Source of the DNA: Oceanobacillus neutriphilus
Lineage (GTDB): Bacteria; Bacillota; Bacilli; Bacillales; Amphibacillaceae
NCBI RefSeq assembly: GCF_014645515.1
Contig: NZ_BMLW01000010.1
Coordinates: forward strand, 62,001 to 126,000
DNA length: 64,000 bases
Direction: 5' to 3'
Shown: positions 7,053 through 14,697 of the stretch, in pieces
Layout of the letters: every line of letters begins with the position of its first letter
Position numbering within the stretch: position 1 is the stretch's first letter
The notes under the pieces: generated by a model
What the model was told of the DNA's origin: nothing
The model's database searches: none
The model's input: the letters and a program-made list of their open reading frames with translations, nothing else
Made by a program: the position numbers and the translations under genes

Positions 7053-7409
7053 ATGGAAAAAGTAGTATTACCGAAAGAAGTTGCGGAAGCAATTGAGGGC
7101 GTTTGGAGTGATTTGAGACAGGAAAGATATACGGGGCCTCTTCAAAAAATAGGCTGCCTTACGAATTGGATGATGTTAGAGAAATATTACTCTGGTCAAG
7201 AACGCATCCTATACCCTTACTTCGAAGAAAATCCAGTCGAATACGTTACTGCATTAGCTTACGGATATAAGGTGAAAAAGTCGCCGGAAGATGAATTGCG
7301 TGAAGTATACGAGGCTTCGAGCACTGACGTATTCGATCAAGGATATGACGCAGGGGTCCGATTCACTCTAAATACCCTCGGAATTGAAATAGAAGGAATT
7401 AACGCCTAA
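7053..7409 (+). CDS. DUF1642-like phage protein
   Basis: A 118-residue protein starting VLPKEVAEAIEGVW and carrying EYVTALAYGYKVKKSPED. These resemble the conserved parts of phage DUF1642 proteins, whose role is unknown. The match is by eye only. ATG 7053 follows GAGGAGG, and the gene is first after the promoter at 7004. Confidence 0.6.
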   Translation: MEKVVLPKEVAEAIEGVWSDLRQERYTGPLQKIGCLTNWMMLEKYYSGQERILYPYFEENPVEYVTALAYGYKVKKSPEDELREVYEASSTDVFDQGYDAGVRFTLNTLGIEIEGINA

Positions 7410-7432
7410 TTAAACGAAAGGGAGACGATTAA

Positions 7433-8041
7433 ATGACGAATAAAACCTTAAATCAAACCGAAAGCACGGTTGAAATAAGCTACCCGGAATTAAAGGAGCT
7501 ATTTACCGATATTTTAGCGAAGTTATCGGAGGAGGATTTGCGGGACTTCCACGAGGAGGTAGGGACAATGTTAGCGGTCGATAAAGTTACGATGACAAGG
7601 GATGAAATTGTTGCGCTTGCAAAGGGTGATATAAGTCTTATCGAAGAGCGATTTTCTAAAACGGGAGTGTCTGTAGAATTCGTAGTTAATGCTGAAAAAC
7701 GGACAGTAGTTGCGCTTGTTAAATTTAATTCTACCGGATATATTCGTTCAAGAGGAATCGCTAAATGTGACCCTAACGACTGCTTTAACGAATATATCGG
7801 AAAGGCTATTGCACTTAGAAGGGCGTTCGGAAATCCTGTAATGTACGAATACTTGAACGCTCCACAGCCGGAGGAACCCCTTGTCGGCGATTTAGTTTCT
7901 TATCATAGCGGGTTATACGGACTCGCCGAGTACAAAATAGTAGTTGACGGCGCACCTGTATTTAGAAGACCCTGCGCTCATATAGGATCAACTATCGGTA
8001 AAGAAGGAAAAGTAATCGACGACTCTGCTCGATATAAATAA
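7433..8041 (+). CDS. Conserved phage protein (202 aa), function unknown
   Basis: A two-part protein. The N-terminal helical part contains LFTDILAKLSEEDLRDF and TRDEIVALAKGD. The middle part has SRGIAKCDPNDCFNEYIGKA, directly followed by IALRRAFG, a block I associate with uncharacterised Bacillus phage proteins. The C-terminal VGDLVSYHSGLYG segment resembles the SH3-like modules found elsewhere in this prophage. ATG 7433 follows GGGAGA. It is the last gene before a new promoter at 8067. Confidence 0.6.
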   Translation: MTNKTLNQTESTVEISYPELKELFTDILAKLSEEDLRDFHEEVGTMLAVDKVTMTRDEIVALAKGDISLIEERFSKTGVSVEFVVNAEKRTVVALVKFNSTGYIRSRGIAKCDPNDCFNEYIGKAIALRRAFGNPVMYEYLNAPQPEEPLVGDLVSYHSGLYGLAEYKIVVDGAPVFRRPCAHIGSTIGKEGKVIDDSARYK

Positions 8042-8066
8042 AAAGAGACTATCTTGAATTAAAATC

Positions 8067-8095
8067 TTGCGTAGTAGAAAATCGTGGTGTATAGT
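8067..8095 (+). promoter_or_regulatory. Sigma-A-like promoter
   Basis: TTGCGT (8067-8072), a 17-base spacer and TATAGT (8090-8095). A short dyad GGTG..CACC overlaps the -10 box and could be an operator. It lies just before the exported protein and helicase genes. Confidence 0.55.
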
Positions 8096-8121
8096 TATAT
8101 CACCGTCAAGGAGGAACGCCA

Positions 8122-8712
8122 ATGAAACGCCTTAAATCCGTCATTCTAGGCGCAGCAATCTCGGGAATATGCGCCTTTACGATCGGAGCAGCTTATGCTT
8201 CACGTGAAAAGAAATCGGAAGATTCGGACTTTATATGGATTGGTGACACGGACTTATCTGACGAACTACTTCCACTATTTGACGAAGGGGATTTCGTCTA
8301 TATAACGAACAGCTCCGACTATTGGGGTGGGGTCTATAATCCGATGGAGCCTGTAAGGTATGAGGTCAAAGCGAGTAGATTCGATGAAGACGACGAAACT
8401 TACCGTTATCAGCTCCGTACAACAATGCCCGACGATGCGGCAATATCCGGTAAATGGGTAGCGGAAGAATGGCTCGATTACGCTACCAAACCTCGCCTTA
8501 CGAAAGAGCTTCCTACGGTTACGGTCGATGTGGACGCATTTGAGAAAATTATCGTAAGGGATGTCGAACAGAAATTGACCGCTGAAATCGACTACTGGCT
8601 CGATACTTTACGATACAGCACGGACGAACAAGAACGGAGTAGAGCCGAGGAAAGGCTGACAGAACTGGCAGAAGATAGGCGAGAATTAACGCAAATAAGA
8701 AAGGAGGGGTAG
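8122..8712 (+). CDS. Exported or membrane-anchored phage protein (196 aa)
   Basis: The N-terminus has two basic residues, then a hydrophobic glycine/alanine-rich stretch (SVILGAAISGICAFTIGAAY) followed by ASREKKSED, which fits a signal peptide or anchor. The rest is acidic and soluble, with a long charged C-terminal helix. ATG 8122 follows AAGGAGG. An exported early protein between two replication genes is unusual. Effects on the envelope or superinfection are possible but nothing proves them. Confidence 0.65.
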   Translation: MKRLKSVILGAAISGICAFTIGAAYASREKKSEDSDFIWIGDTDLSDELLPLFDEGDFVYITNSSDYWGGVYNPMEPVRYEVKASRFDEDDETYRYQLRTTMPDDAAISGKWVAEEWLDYATKPRLTKELPTVTVDVDAFEKIIVRDVEQKLTAEIDYWLDTLRYSTDEQERSRAEERLTELAEDRRELTQIRKEG

Positions 8713-8715
8713 CGC

Positions 8716-10104
8716 ATGGCAAATCACGGCGAACAATTATTATCACGAATATTAGACGATGGAGAAACGCTTCTCGCTCGCCAATATGATCTTAAGGAAT
8801 CGGACTTTGCTACGGAAACAGAGCGCGAAGTCTACACCTTCATCGAATCATATGGTCAGCGCTACGGAGGGAAAGCGCCGGATTATCGAACAGTTGTCGA
8901 GAAATTTCCCGACTTTTACTATCGGGAAGGGGTTGTCGATGACTTTGGATACCTCGCGAAAGAGGTCAAATCGCAGGCAGCTAAGCGCCAAGTTGTCGAG
9001 ATGTTCGCAGGGGTTCCGGACAGCTCCGGGAAGCCTACGAAACAGACTGTCGAACAAGTAATTAACGAATTCGATGGAATATCTGCGATAGAAACCTTGA
9101 TTTCAGAGTTAGAAAGTATTAAAATAAGAACAAGCGTTCGAAACTCAGTGGGAACGGATATAAAAAAGGACGCAGTAAAAATCAAGGAAGAATACTTACG
9201 AAGGCAGAGGGGCGAATCCTTTCGAATATATGATAGCTTATTCGCGTTCATTAATCGCACAGTCGGCGGCTATGTTTCGTCTAACCTGTACGTTACTTAC
9301 GGTAAGTCAGGGAGAGGGAAGTCCGCAATCACCCTCGCCGAATCGATTAACCTCGCAATGCAGGGCGCAAACGTGCTTATATGGGCGATGGAGATGGGCT
9401 GGTACGAGCTGATGGTGCGTATCTTTACGTATTACTCTCGGATGATTGGGGAGGTTGCGGAGGCGACGATTAACGGCGTTAATATGGATATCGGTTTTGA
9501 TTCTGCAGACTTACGCCGAGGAGAATTGTCAGAGGATTTCGAGGAAAAGTTTTTCGAATTCCTTGCGAAGATTAACGAGCTACTCCCGGGAAACATTAAT
9601 GTTAGGGGCGTTGACGATGATGACTTTGACGATAGGAGTTTAAAAGCGTTGGAGTCCGATATAATCGCAACAGAGGCGGATATAGTAGTCGTTGACCCGT
9701 TTTATTACCTCGACTATGAGCGCAATACCTCGAAAACAACCGGAGGCGACGCAGCTAATACGAGCAAGAAACTTCGCAGATTAGCCGGAAAAACACATAC
9801 GGTTATCTTCGCAATCACTCAAGCTGACGAAGAGGACGAACAAAAGGAAGACGATGGAAGCAGGGAGTTAAAGATTCCGCAACGTAAAGACGTCAAGAAG
9901 ACGAAACAACTTCTCGAAGACGCTTACTTATTAATCGGAGTAGATACTGATTACAAACAAGGTCGAGGCTTAATCGGACTTAATAAAGGACGTGACGGAG
10001 GGGAAGGCGAAGAGGCTGAAATCATATATCTGCCACAATTTGGCATTATTGAAGAGTTGTCAATTAAGGATGCGGAGCTATTTGACGCAATTGAAGGATT
10101 TTAA
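8716..10104 (+). CDS. Replicative DNA helicase, DnaB-like
   Basis: A 462-residue helicase that should unwind the phage fork as a hexamer and couple to the primase encoded next. The N-terminal helical domain (about 1-100) matches the DnaB N-domain pattern (EREVYTFIESYG). The RecA-like core carries Walker A YGKSGRGKS (195-203) and Walker B DIVVVDPFYY (322-331). Downstream motifs include FAITQADEED in place of the usual SQLNR. The linker is rich in charge. ATG 8716 follows AAGGAGGGG. The partner loader is at 5956. Confidence 0.88.
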   Translation: MANHGEQLLSRILDDGETLLARQYDLKESDFATETEREVYTFIESYGQRYGGKAPDYRTVVEKFPDFYYREGVVDDFGYLAKEVKSQAAKRQVVEMFAGVPDSSGKPTKQTVEQVINEFDGISAIETLISELESIKIRTSVRNSVGTDIKKDAVKIKEEYLRRQRGESFRIYDSLFAFINRTVGGYVSSNLYVTYGKSGRGKSAITLAESINLAMQGANVLIWAMEMGWYELMVRIFTYYSRMIGEVAEATINGVNMDIGFDSADLRRGELSEDFEEKFFEFLAKINELLPGNINVRGVDDDDFDDRSLKALESDIIATEADIVVVDPFYYLDYERNTSKTTGGDAANTSKKLRRLAGKTHTVIFAITQADEEDEQKEDDGSRELKIPQRKDVKKTKQLLEDAYLLIGVDTDYKQGRGLIGLNKGRDGGEGEEAEIIYLPQFGIIEELSIKDAELFDAIEGF

Positions 10105-10122
10105 GGCTAATTTAAAATTGGA

Positions 10123-10198
10123 AAATGTTTCCTTCGACAAATGTCCCTACAAGGGTAGAAATGTTACAGACAATTTAGTAAAATATTACGTAAATGTT
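10123..10198 (+). promoter_or_regulatory. AAATGTT repeats between helicase and primase
   Basis: Four AAATGT(T/C) motifs start at 10123, 10139, 10159 and 10192, in a 130-base gap without a gene. A weak TTCGAC-N17-TAGAAA promoter overlaps them. They could be iterons or protein-binding sites for the replication module. The short motif makes chance possible. Confidence 0.3.
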
Positions 10199-10237
10199 AC
10201 AAAATGAGGCGCTTACAAAAAGGAAGGAGGTAACTAA

Positions 10238-11197
10238 TTGGCTTACGTAAAAGTTAGCGGAGTAGATTTAGACGTAAATATAGCCGAGGAATTATCAGAG
10301 TACGACTGGATTCGCCCTCGCTGGACTGCCGATAAATTACTCGCAGCAAGCCCGTTCCGTTACGATAAGACGCCTAGTTTCTTCGTAAGCTTAGAAGGAG
10401 AGTACGCCGGAGGATGGAAGGATAGCGGAGCCTATGACGCCGACTTCGAGTCTGGTAATCTCGTAAAGTTGCTTGCCTTTCTCCGTTCAGAAACTTATGA
10501 GGAAACCGTCGCTTATCTACACGGAAAGTATGGATTGATCGACTTTTCCGACCACTACCGAGTGCCTCTGCCGCAATTAAAGCGAGAGAGAAAGCGCATT
10601 GTACTGCCGGATGAAGAGTTAACTCAATTCGCGCAAAGACATACGTATCTTTTTTCCCGAGGAATTGATCCGAAGGTAGAGGCGTTCTTTAACACTCGCT
10701 TTAGCCCGGTAAGTCAATCGGTTGTCGTACCGTGGCGTCACTTTGACGGACAACTTGCGAATTTAAAATTCCGTAAGATTCAAGGTAAAGCGTTCTGGTA
10801 TCGTAGACATTCGCATCCAATTCGCGAGCTTGTATTCGGATTAGATAAGGTGTACCGACATAACCTAAAGGAAGTGGCTGTATGTGAGGCGGAAATTGAC
10901 GCTATGAGTTGGTATACTTGCGGAGTCCCGGCAATTGCAGTCGGAGGTACAGCGGTATCAAAAACGCAATTAGATTTAATTCGGAAAAGCCCAATAGAGA
11001 CGATTATCTTAGCGAAAGATAACGATAAGGCAGGAGCTAAAATGGAGCGTGCGATTAAAGATGGGGTTCGTGGTTGCGTCAGAATAAAGGAAGTAGGCAT
11101 CCCACCCGATTATAAAGACGCTAATGAAGCGTTGGAAGCGGGAGTGAGTCTAAAAGATCTTATATTAGGTCGACAATATCCGACAAGTGTAATATAA
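10238..11197 (+). CDS. TOPRIM primase with cysteine-free CHC2-like N-domain
   Basis: A DnaG-type primase of 319 residues that makes RNA primers with the neighbouring helicase. The TOPRIM domain is clear: CEAEIDAMS (216-224) holds the catalytic Glu, and LAKDNDKAG (258-266) holds the metal-binding Asp pair. The N-terminus reads ASPFRYDKTPSFFV (37-50), aligning with the CPFHxEKTPSF block of the CHC2 zinc domain. Every zinc ligand is replaced, and no cysteine occurs before residue 216. The start is TTG 10238, seven bases after AAGGAGG. No C-terminal helicase-binding domain is obvious, so the protein is shorter than DnaG. Confidence 0.85.
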   Translation: MAYVKVSGVDLDVNIAEELSEYDWIRPRWTADKLLAASPFRYDKTPSFFVSLEGEYAGGWKDSGAYDADFESGNLVKLLAFLRSETYEETVAYLHGKYGLIDFSDHYRVPLPQLKRERKRIVLPDEELTQFAQRHTYLFSRGIDPKVEAFFNTRFSPVSQSVVVPWRHFDGQLANLKFRKIQGKAFWYRRHSHPIRELVFGLDKVYRHNLKEVAVCEAEIDAMSWYTCGVPAIAVGGTAVSKTQLDLIRKSPIETIILAKDNDKAGAKMERAIKDGVRGCVRIKEVGIPPDYKDANEALEAGVSLKDLILGRQYPTSVI

Positions 11198-11250
11198 TTA
11201 CAATATCCGATAAGTCGGACACTACCGGGGACAGGCACATAGCCCGTCGG

Positions 11251-11463
11251 TTAATCCGATACCCACTCGTAGAGATCGTCAATATTACAACCAAGTACAT
11301 TCGCAATATTCTTAGCGTGGTTAAGACTCATCAAGGAATCATTGCGTATGTAATCCGATACGGTCGATGTAGGAACCCCGGACAGTCGCGCTAAATAACG
11401 CTGCGACCATCCACGAGATCCAAGATAATCTCCGAGAAGGCATCGCCCGGCATACATAGACAA
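11251..11463 (-). CDS. XRE-family transcriptional regulator (70 aa)
   Basis: A compact helix-turn-helix protein consisting almost only of the DNA-binding domain: LGDYLGSRGWSQRYLARLSG, then VPTSTVSDYIRN and ANVLGCNIDDLYEW. The start is a TTG at 11463 (minus strand) seven bases after GGAGG. It is transcribed against the early operon and has its own TTGACA-containing promoter (11497-11525). With the second XRE gene upstream it forms the only classical regulator pair of the prophage. One may be repressor and the other antirepressor or Cro-like. Confidence 0.85.
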   Translation of the reverse strand: MSMYAGRCLLGDYLGSRGWSQRYLARLSGVPTSTVSDYIRNDSLMSLNHAKNIANVLGCNIDDLYEWVSD

Positions 11464-11496
11464 GCGACCGCCTCCGTTGTATTAGTCTCTAGTAAC

Positions 11497-11525
11497 TTTT
11501 AACACCTTATCGTTAGGTATGTCAA
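11497..11525 (-). promoter_or_regulatory. Minus-strand promoter of the 70-aa XRE gene
   Basis: Reading the minus strand: TTGACA (11525-11520), a 17-base spacer, TTAAAA (11502-11497). The -35 is perfect and the -10 weak, with a TG just upstream of it. Confidence 0.45.
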
Positions 11526-11546
11526 GGATAACCTTAATTTTTCCGA

Positions 11547-11798
11547 TTATTTTGGCGGAAGAATTTCGATAATTTGCTCGATAGGAACGTTTAGGAAGTG
11601 GCACAATCTGACCAGGATGTCCATACTTACAGGCTTATCGTTCAGTAGTTTCGTAGCAGTGTTCGTATTAATAATCTTTAAATCCTTGCTCAAATGTGAC
11701 ATTTTCATCTTGCGTTCATCTAAAAGCATACGTAGAGGTCTGTATGTTATTGGTAGTTCTCCGTCACGTTTTGGTTTAGTAGGTACTGGATTAGGCAT
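11547..11798 (-). CDS. XRE/Cro-CI family regulator (83 aa), candidate repressor
   Basis: The 83 residues match the small HTH_26-type fold: LRMLLDERKMKMSHLSKDL, TNTATKLLND, then ILVRLCHFLNVPIEQIIEIL. ATG 11798 on the minus strand follows GAAAGGATTG. A sigma-A-like promoter (11829-11857) and an adjacent 21-bp dyad (11859-11879) lie upstream, in the divergent gap facing the sigma-like gene. This layout is that of an autoregulated lysogeny regulator. No peptidase domain is present, so any induction would need a partner or antirepressor. Confidence 0.82.
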   Translation of the reverse strand: MPNPVPTKPKRDGELPITYRPLRMLLDERKMKMSHLSKDLKIINTNTATKLLNDKPVSMDILVRLCHFLNVPIEQIIEILPPK

Positions 11799-11828
11799 GA
11801 TTTCAATCCTTTCAAATTTGGTTTGATA

Positions 11829-11857
11829 AATTTAGTTAAAAGTGTTGCGTTTATCAA
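11829..11857 (-). promoter_or_regulatory. Minus-strand promoter of the 83-aa XRE gene
   Basis: On the minus strand: TTGATA (11857-11852), a 17-base spacer, TAAATT (11834-11829). The operator-like dyad touches the -35 box. Confidence 0.55.
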
Positions 11858-11858
11858 T

Positions 11859-11879
11859 ATTATTACGTATACTAATAAT
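11859..11879. promoter_or_regulatory. 21-bp dyad, candidate repressor operator
   Basis: ATTATTA and TAATAAT arms flank a 7-base CGTATAC centre in the divergent region. The core CGTATACTAAT recurs on the minus strand at 58424-58434 inside the promoter of the YolD-like gene. A regulator binding both sites would link the two islands. Confidence 0.5.
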
Positions 11880-11932
11880 CGAGCTAAACAATACTACGTT
11901 TTAAATAACAAAAAAGTTCCAAAAATAATTCG

Positions 11933-11993
11933 AAACTTTTTTAATAAAAATACGCAACCTCGATATAAACAGAGGTAGGTAGTATTGTAAGCA
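11933..11993 (+). promoter_or_regulatory. Conserved promoter-like element, copy 2
   Basis: Same blocks and same 14-base gap as copy 1 at 3568: AAACTTTTTT, ATAAAAATACGCAACC, then GGTAGGTAGTATTGTAAG. It ends 17 bases before the sigma-like gene start, with AAAGGAGGAG between. The sigma-like gene may thus share its control with the first early operon. Confidence 0.55.
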
Positions 11994-12010
11994 ATAAAGG
12001 AGGAGTTAAA

Positions 12011-12655
12011 TTGATTGATCACCAAAAATTAAATATGTACGTAACAAGGTTACAAACCTGCGAAACTAGCGAGTACGATTCGCTATTCTCGGATTTTTAC
12101 CGGGAACTTACGTCGGCATGGTCTAGCGAAGGAGCTATTGATTCCTTAGTTTACAAATACCGACTTGAGAAAGAGGATGTACTTAGTCTCGCGAATCGGA
12201 TGTCTTTCGAGCTTATCGAGAAGTATAAAGAGAGCGAAGGTAACTTTTATCACTTTCTTTCTACGAGTATTTCACGGAAGCTAATCGACGAAGCAAAAAA
12301 GCGAAATGAGCGCGCCAACGCTCAAGCGTCATCGTTTGAAACGTCGATGGAAGATGACCCGAACATGATTCCCTTCATCCCGCACGCCAATGCGGAGGAA
12401 GAGGCAATCGAGTTTTTACAGAAAGAAAGCGAGCAGCAGCAACTACTCGCGTATTTAAGGGAAAAGACGGACGAAAAATGCCGCCAAGCAATGTCCGCCT
12501 TTTCTAAATCTACCACTTACAACGGAGCCGCCAAGCTCCTTGGAATTGACAACGAAACAGCTAAAAGAAGAATTCGAAAAGTCGCCAAACAATTCGATTC
12601 AAGCATCCACGGGTCATTTTATGATTATTTCACCGTGCATACTTACAGTGCCTAA
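12011..12655 (+). CDS. Phage RNA polymerase sigma-like factor
   Basis: A 214-residue protein with two recognisable parts. Residues 45-100 (EKEDVLSLANRMSFELIEKY, then SEGNFYHFLSTSISRKLIDE) resemble sigma-70 region 2 of ECF or phage factors. The C-terminal GAAKLLGIDNETAKRRIRKV looks like a region 4 helix-turn-helix. An acidic linker separates them. The start TTG 12011 follows AAAGGAGGAG. It is first behind the conserved promoter-like element and divergent from the XRE pair, a position typical of a lytic switch gene. A sigma role is likely but not certain. Confidence 0.7.
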   Translation: MIDHQKLNMYVTRLQTCETSEYDSLFSDFYRELTSAWSSEGAIDSLVYKYRLEKEDVLSLANRMSFELIEKYKESEGNFYHFLSTSISRKLIDEAKKRNERANAQASSFETSMEDDPNMIPFIPHANAEEEAIEFLQKESEQQQLLAYLREKTDEKCRQAMSAFSKSTTYNGAAKLLGIDNETAKRRIRKVAKQFDSSIHGSFYDYFTVHTYSA

Positions 12656-12691
12656 GCATCAAAAGTGCCTAGTTTTAGCCTATTTTCATTG

Positions 12692-12719
12692 TTTACAATT
12701 CCTTTCAATATTATACAAT
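12692..12719 (+). promoter_or_regulatory. Sigma-A-like promoter
   Basis: TTTACA (12692-12697), a 16-base spacer, TACAAT (12714-12719), in an AT-rich gap about 80 bases before the gene at 12800. Confidence 0.5.
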
Positions 12720-12799
12720 TATTTTTTGTTTTAGTCAAACTGTCAAATTAGCTTTACTTATCTTATCTTAACTTAATTTACCTTAAGGAGGAACCGAAA

Positions 12800-12979
12800 A
12801 TGATACGAAATGCAATCGAAATTATTCCGACAACAACGCCTTTAACGATAGAACAAATCGACCTTATAAACGAACACCAAACGCCAGAACCTTCCGTTAC
12901 TTACAACGGAGGCTGGCACGGATACGAAGACGAATACGACTTCATTCGCCCATCAGTGAGAGGAGTTGTTATCGCATGA
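12800..12979 (+). CDS. Small hypothetical protein (59 aa)
   Basis: ATG 12800 follows TAAGGAGGAACC. The 59 residues include ITPTTPLTIEQ-like low-complexity sequence, then an aromatic NGGWHGYEDEYDF stretch. The stop overlaps the next ATG as ATGA, which supports real translation. Unrecognised. Confidence 0.6.
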   Translation: MIRNAIEIIPTTTPLTIEQIDLINEHQTPEPSVTYNGGWHGYEDEYDFIRPSVRGVVIA

Positions 12980-13482
12980 ATCAGCCAACAGCCCGCCAAG
13001 CAAAGCAATTTAACGGCATAATTACGCTAACCAGCCACGCCAAAGAACGCTTACGCCAACGCATCGGTATAGAGGATATTGACGCAGGCATAGCGTGGGT
13101 CCGAACGAACATTGAACGTTCTAAACGGAAGCAAAATAGAGGACACCAAACGCACTACTTTACGGATGCTTATGTCATCGTAATGGATGGCGACAAGGTG
13201 GTCACGGTTAAGCCATCCTTTGAAGCTAACGAACATTCTAAGCGTTTAGAATCGTTAATCGAAAAGGAAGCTCGGAAGTTTTTGCGCCTGAAAAAGGCGG
13301 AACTAAAGAAAATTAGCATTGCGGTATTAGAGACGCAGATTAACTTTCTTAAAGCTAAAAATCCGAATACTATTCGAAGTATTACGGAGAAGTTAACGAA
13401 ACTAACCGATGAAAAGGCGAATTTAGAAACGGATATAGTCGCAATGAAAAGAGCGGCAGAAGGATTCGGCGTAGAGGTCTAA
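12976..13482 (+). CDS. Hypothetical phage protein with coiled coil (168 aa)
   Basis: The N-terminal half (LTSHAKERLRQRIGIEDI, GHQTHYFTDAYVIVMDGDKV) resembles a small alpha/beta fold seen in uncharacterised phage and toxin-like proteins. The C-terminal half is a long charged coiled coil (residues about 85-160). ATG 12976 overlaps the previous stop. The gene ends at the start of the GC-rich structured segment. A 6-bp hairpin GTAGAG/CTCTAC spans its stop codon. Confidence 0.6.
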   Translation: MNQPTARQAKQFNGIITLTSHAKERLRQRIGIEDIDAGIAWVRTNIERSKRKQNRGHQTHYFTDAYVIVMDGDKVVTVKPSFEANEHSKRLESLIEKEARKFLRLKKAELKKISIAVLETQINFLKAKNPNTIRSITEKLTKLTDEKANLETDIVAMKRAAEGFGVEV

Positions 13483-13483
13483 A

Positions 13484-13850
13484 GCTCTACGTGGTTAACT
13501 TTTAGCGGAGCTGTTAGTTCCGCCCTTGCCTACGGTATACGTGCTTGCCCAAGCAGCCTAAATAAGCCCAAGCGCTTGTACGTGTATCGTCGGGAAGGAG
13601 CGCGCCTTCTAAAAAGCCAACGCATTCGCAAGCGTTGGCGAAAGAAATTCCCTTCCGTCCTTGTAGCGTTTCCTTCCGATCCACAGGCGGAAGCCGACGT
13701 AAGCAAGGGTTGACAACGCGAAGGGAAAGACACAAGGAACGTAAGCCTTCCGGAAACGCCATAGAGGGCGATAGCCCGGAGGCAGGACACGAGCTTGCTT
13801 AGAGAGCGGTGGGGTCGCACCCTTGCCGGAAGCAGTTCCGAATTAATTAC
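13484..13850 (+). ncRNA. Candidate structured non-coding RNA, about 370 nt
   Basis: A clearly GC-richer stretch without a credible ORF lies between two early genes. Many stems can be drawn by eye. They include a 13-bp stem 13532-13544/13578-13590 (with G-U pairs), an 8-bp stem 13616-13623/13632-13639, and GGGAA/TTCCC at 13592/13648 enclosing it. GGGC-GATA-GCCC occurs at 13766-13777. Long-range pairs are 13666-13673/13752-13759 (GCGTTTCC/GGAAACGC) and 13747-13753/13826-13832 (CTTCCGG/CCGGAAG). The last competes with a local hairpin at 13827-13840. It does not match tRNA, tmRNA, RNase P or the group I intron cores that I know. It could also be a replication origin. Strand is assumed from the surrounding operon. 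Confidence 0.5.
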
Positions 13851-13874
13851 GAAATTACAGGAGGAATGCGTTAA

Positions 13875-14654
13875 ATGGCAGAAATTATCAGCGGTCAAGA
13901 TGCATTAGACACGCTAGAATCAAGCGGCAATACTGGCGGAAATGATAAAGAGTTTTCCTCATTCAAAGGCGGTAGTAAGTACGTAGTTAAAGCGATTGGG
14001 ACGAACGACCTGTTCGGATTTTATAACTACGGTATATACAGTAAAGGTGGCGGAGGAGTGCCTTCGTTTGTAGCGAAAAAACCTTCGAAGAAATCCGATA
14101 AAGGATTCCCACAAGAAGACTTAACAAGCTGGGATAAGGCGTTCTTGCACCACTACGAAAATTCTAAAGAGTTCGGCGACAAAGAATCGAATGAAGCTTA
14201 TAAATACAAGCCAAAACTTCGATTTGCACTTGGGTTCTTTGACTTAGACAGCGGAGAGAGAATCGTAATTGACGTTTCCAAGAACCAAGCGAACGCAATT
14301 CGCAAGCCTCTCCTTAAACAGGCGGAGAAAGGCAAGCTAGGGAAAGTAGCGTTCGAGCTTGAGAAAGAATCTGACGGTTCCGTATCGCTGACACCGATCG
14401 TTGACCTTGACGACTTGACTTCGAAGCAGCAAGAAAACTTCGATAAGGCTCCTGAAGAGTTTAAAATCGAGGATTTCCACGGAGTTAATTTCGAGGCTGA
14501 CGAGGATGAAATGCTTCGACGATTAGTACAGTCAGGTTTTGACGTTACTAAAATCGGCTACGAAATCCCGAAGCCAAAAGAGGCGGACGGAGAAGGCGAA
14601 AAGGAATCGGCAGGAGAGCCGTTAGAAATTAGTTCGGATGATTTACCTTTCTAG
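13875..14654 (+). CDS. Single-stranded DNA-binding protein-like
   Basis: A 259-residue protein with a beta-rich middle (LRFALGFFDLDSGERIVIDV) and basic patches. Its acidic tail ends SSDDLPF, like the partner-binding tip of bacterial SSB (DDDIPF). Tail and genome position beside helicase, primase and polymerase suggest a gp32- or gp2.5-like SSB that coats single-stranded phage DNA. Its length exceeds that of host SSB. ATG 13875 follows CAGGAGGAATG, directly after the structured segment. Confidence 0.65.
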   Translation: MAEIISGQDALDTLESSGNTGGNDKEFSSFKGGSKYVVKAIGTNDLFGFYNYGIYSKGGGGVPSFVAKKPSKKSDKGFPQEDLTSWDKAFLHHYENSKEFGDKESNEAYKYKPKLRFALGFFDLDSGERIVIDVSKNQANAIRKPLLKQAEKGKLGKVAFELEKESDGSVSLTPIVDLDDLTSKQQENFDKAPEEFKIEDFHGVNFEADEDEMLRRLVQSGFDVTKIGYEIPKPKEADGEGEKESAGEPLEISSDDLPF

Positions 14655-14697
14655 GCGATTATAAGGACGAATTAGACACGGAAGGAGATACGATAAT

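Noticed and set aside
13514..13898. Two minus-strand ORFs (82 and 122 codons) across the structured segment
   Set aside because: No ribosome sites, overlapping frames with Arg/Ser/Leu-rich text that reflect GC-rich stems, and one runs into the SSB-like gene.
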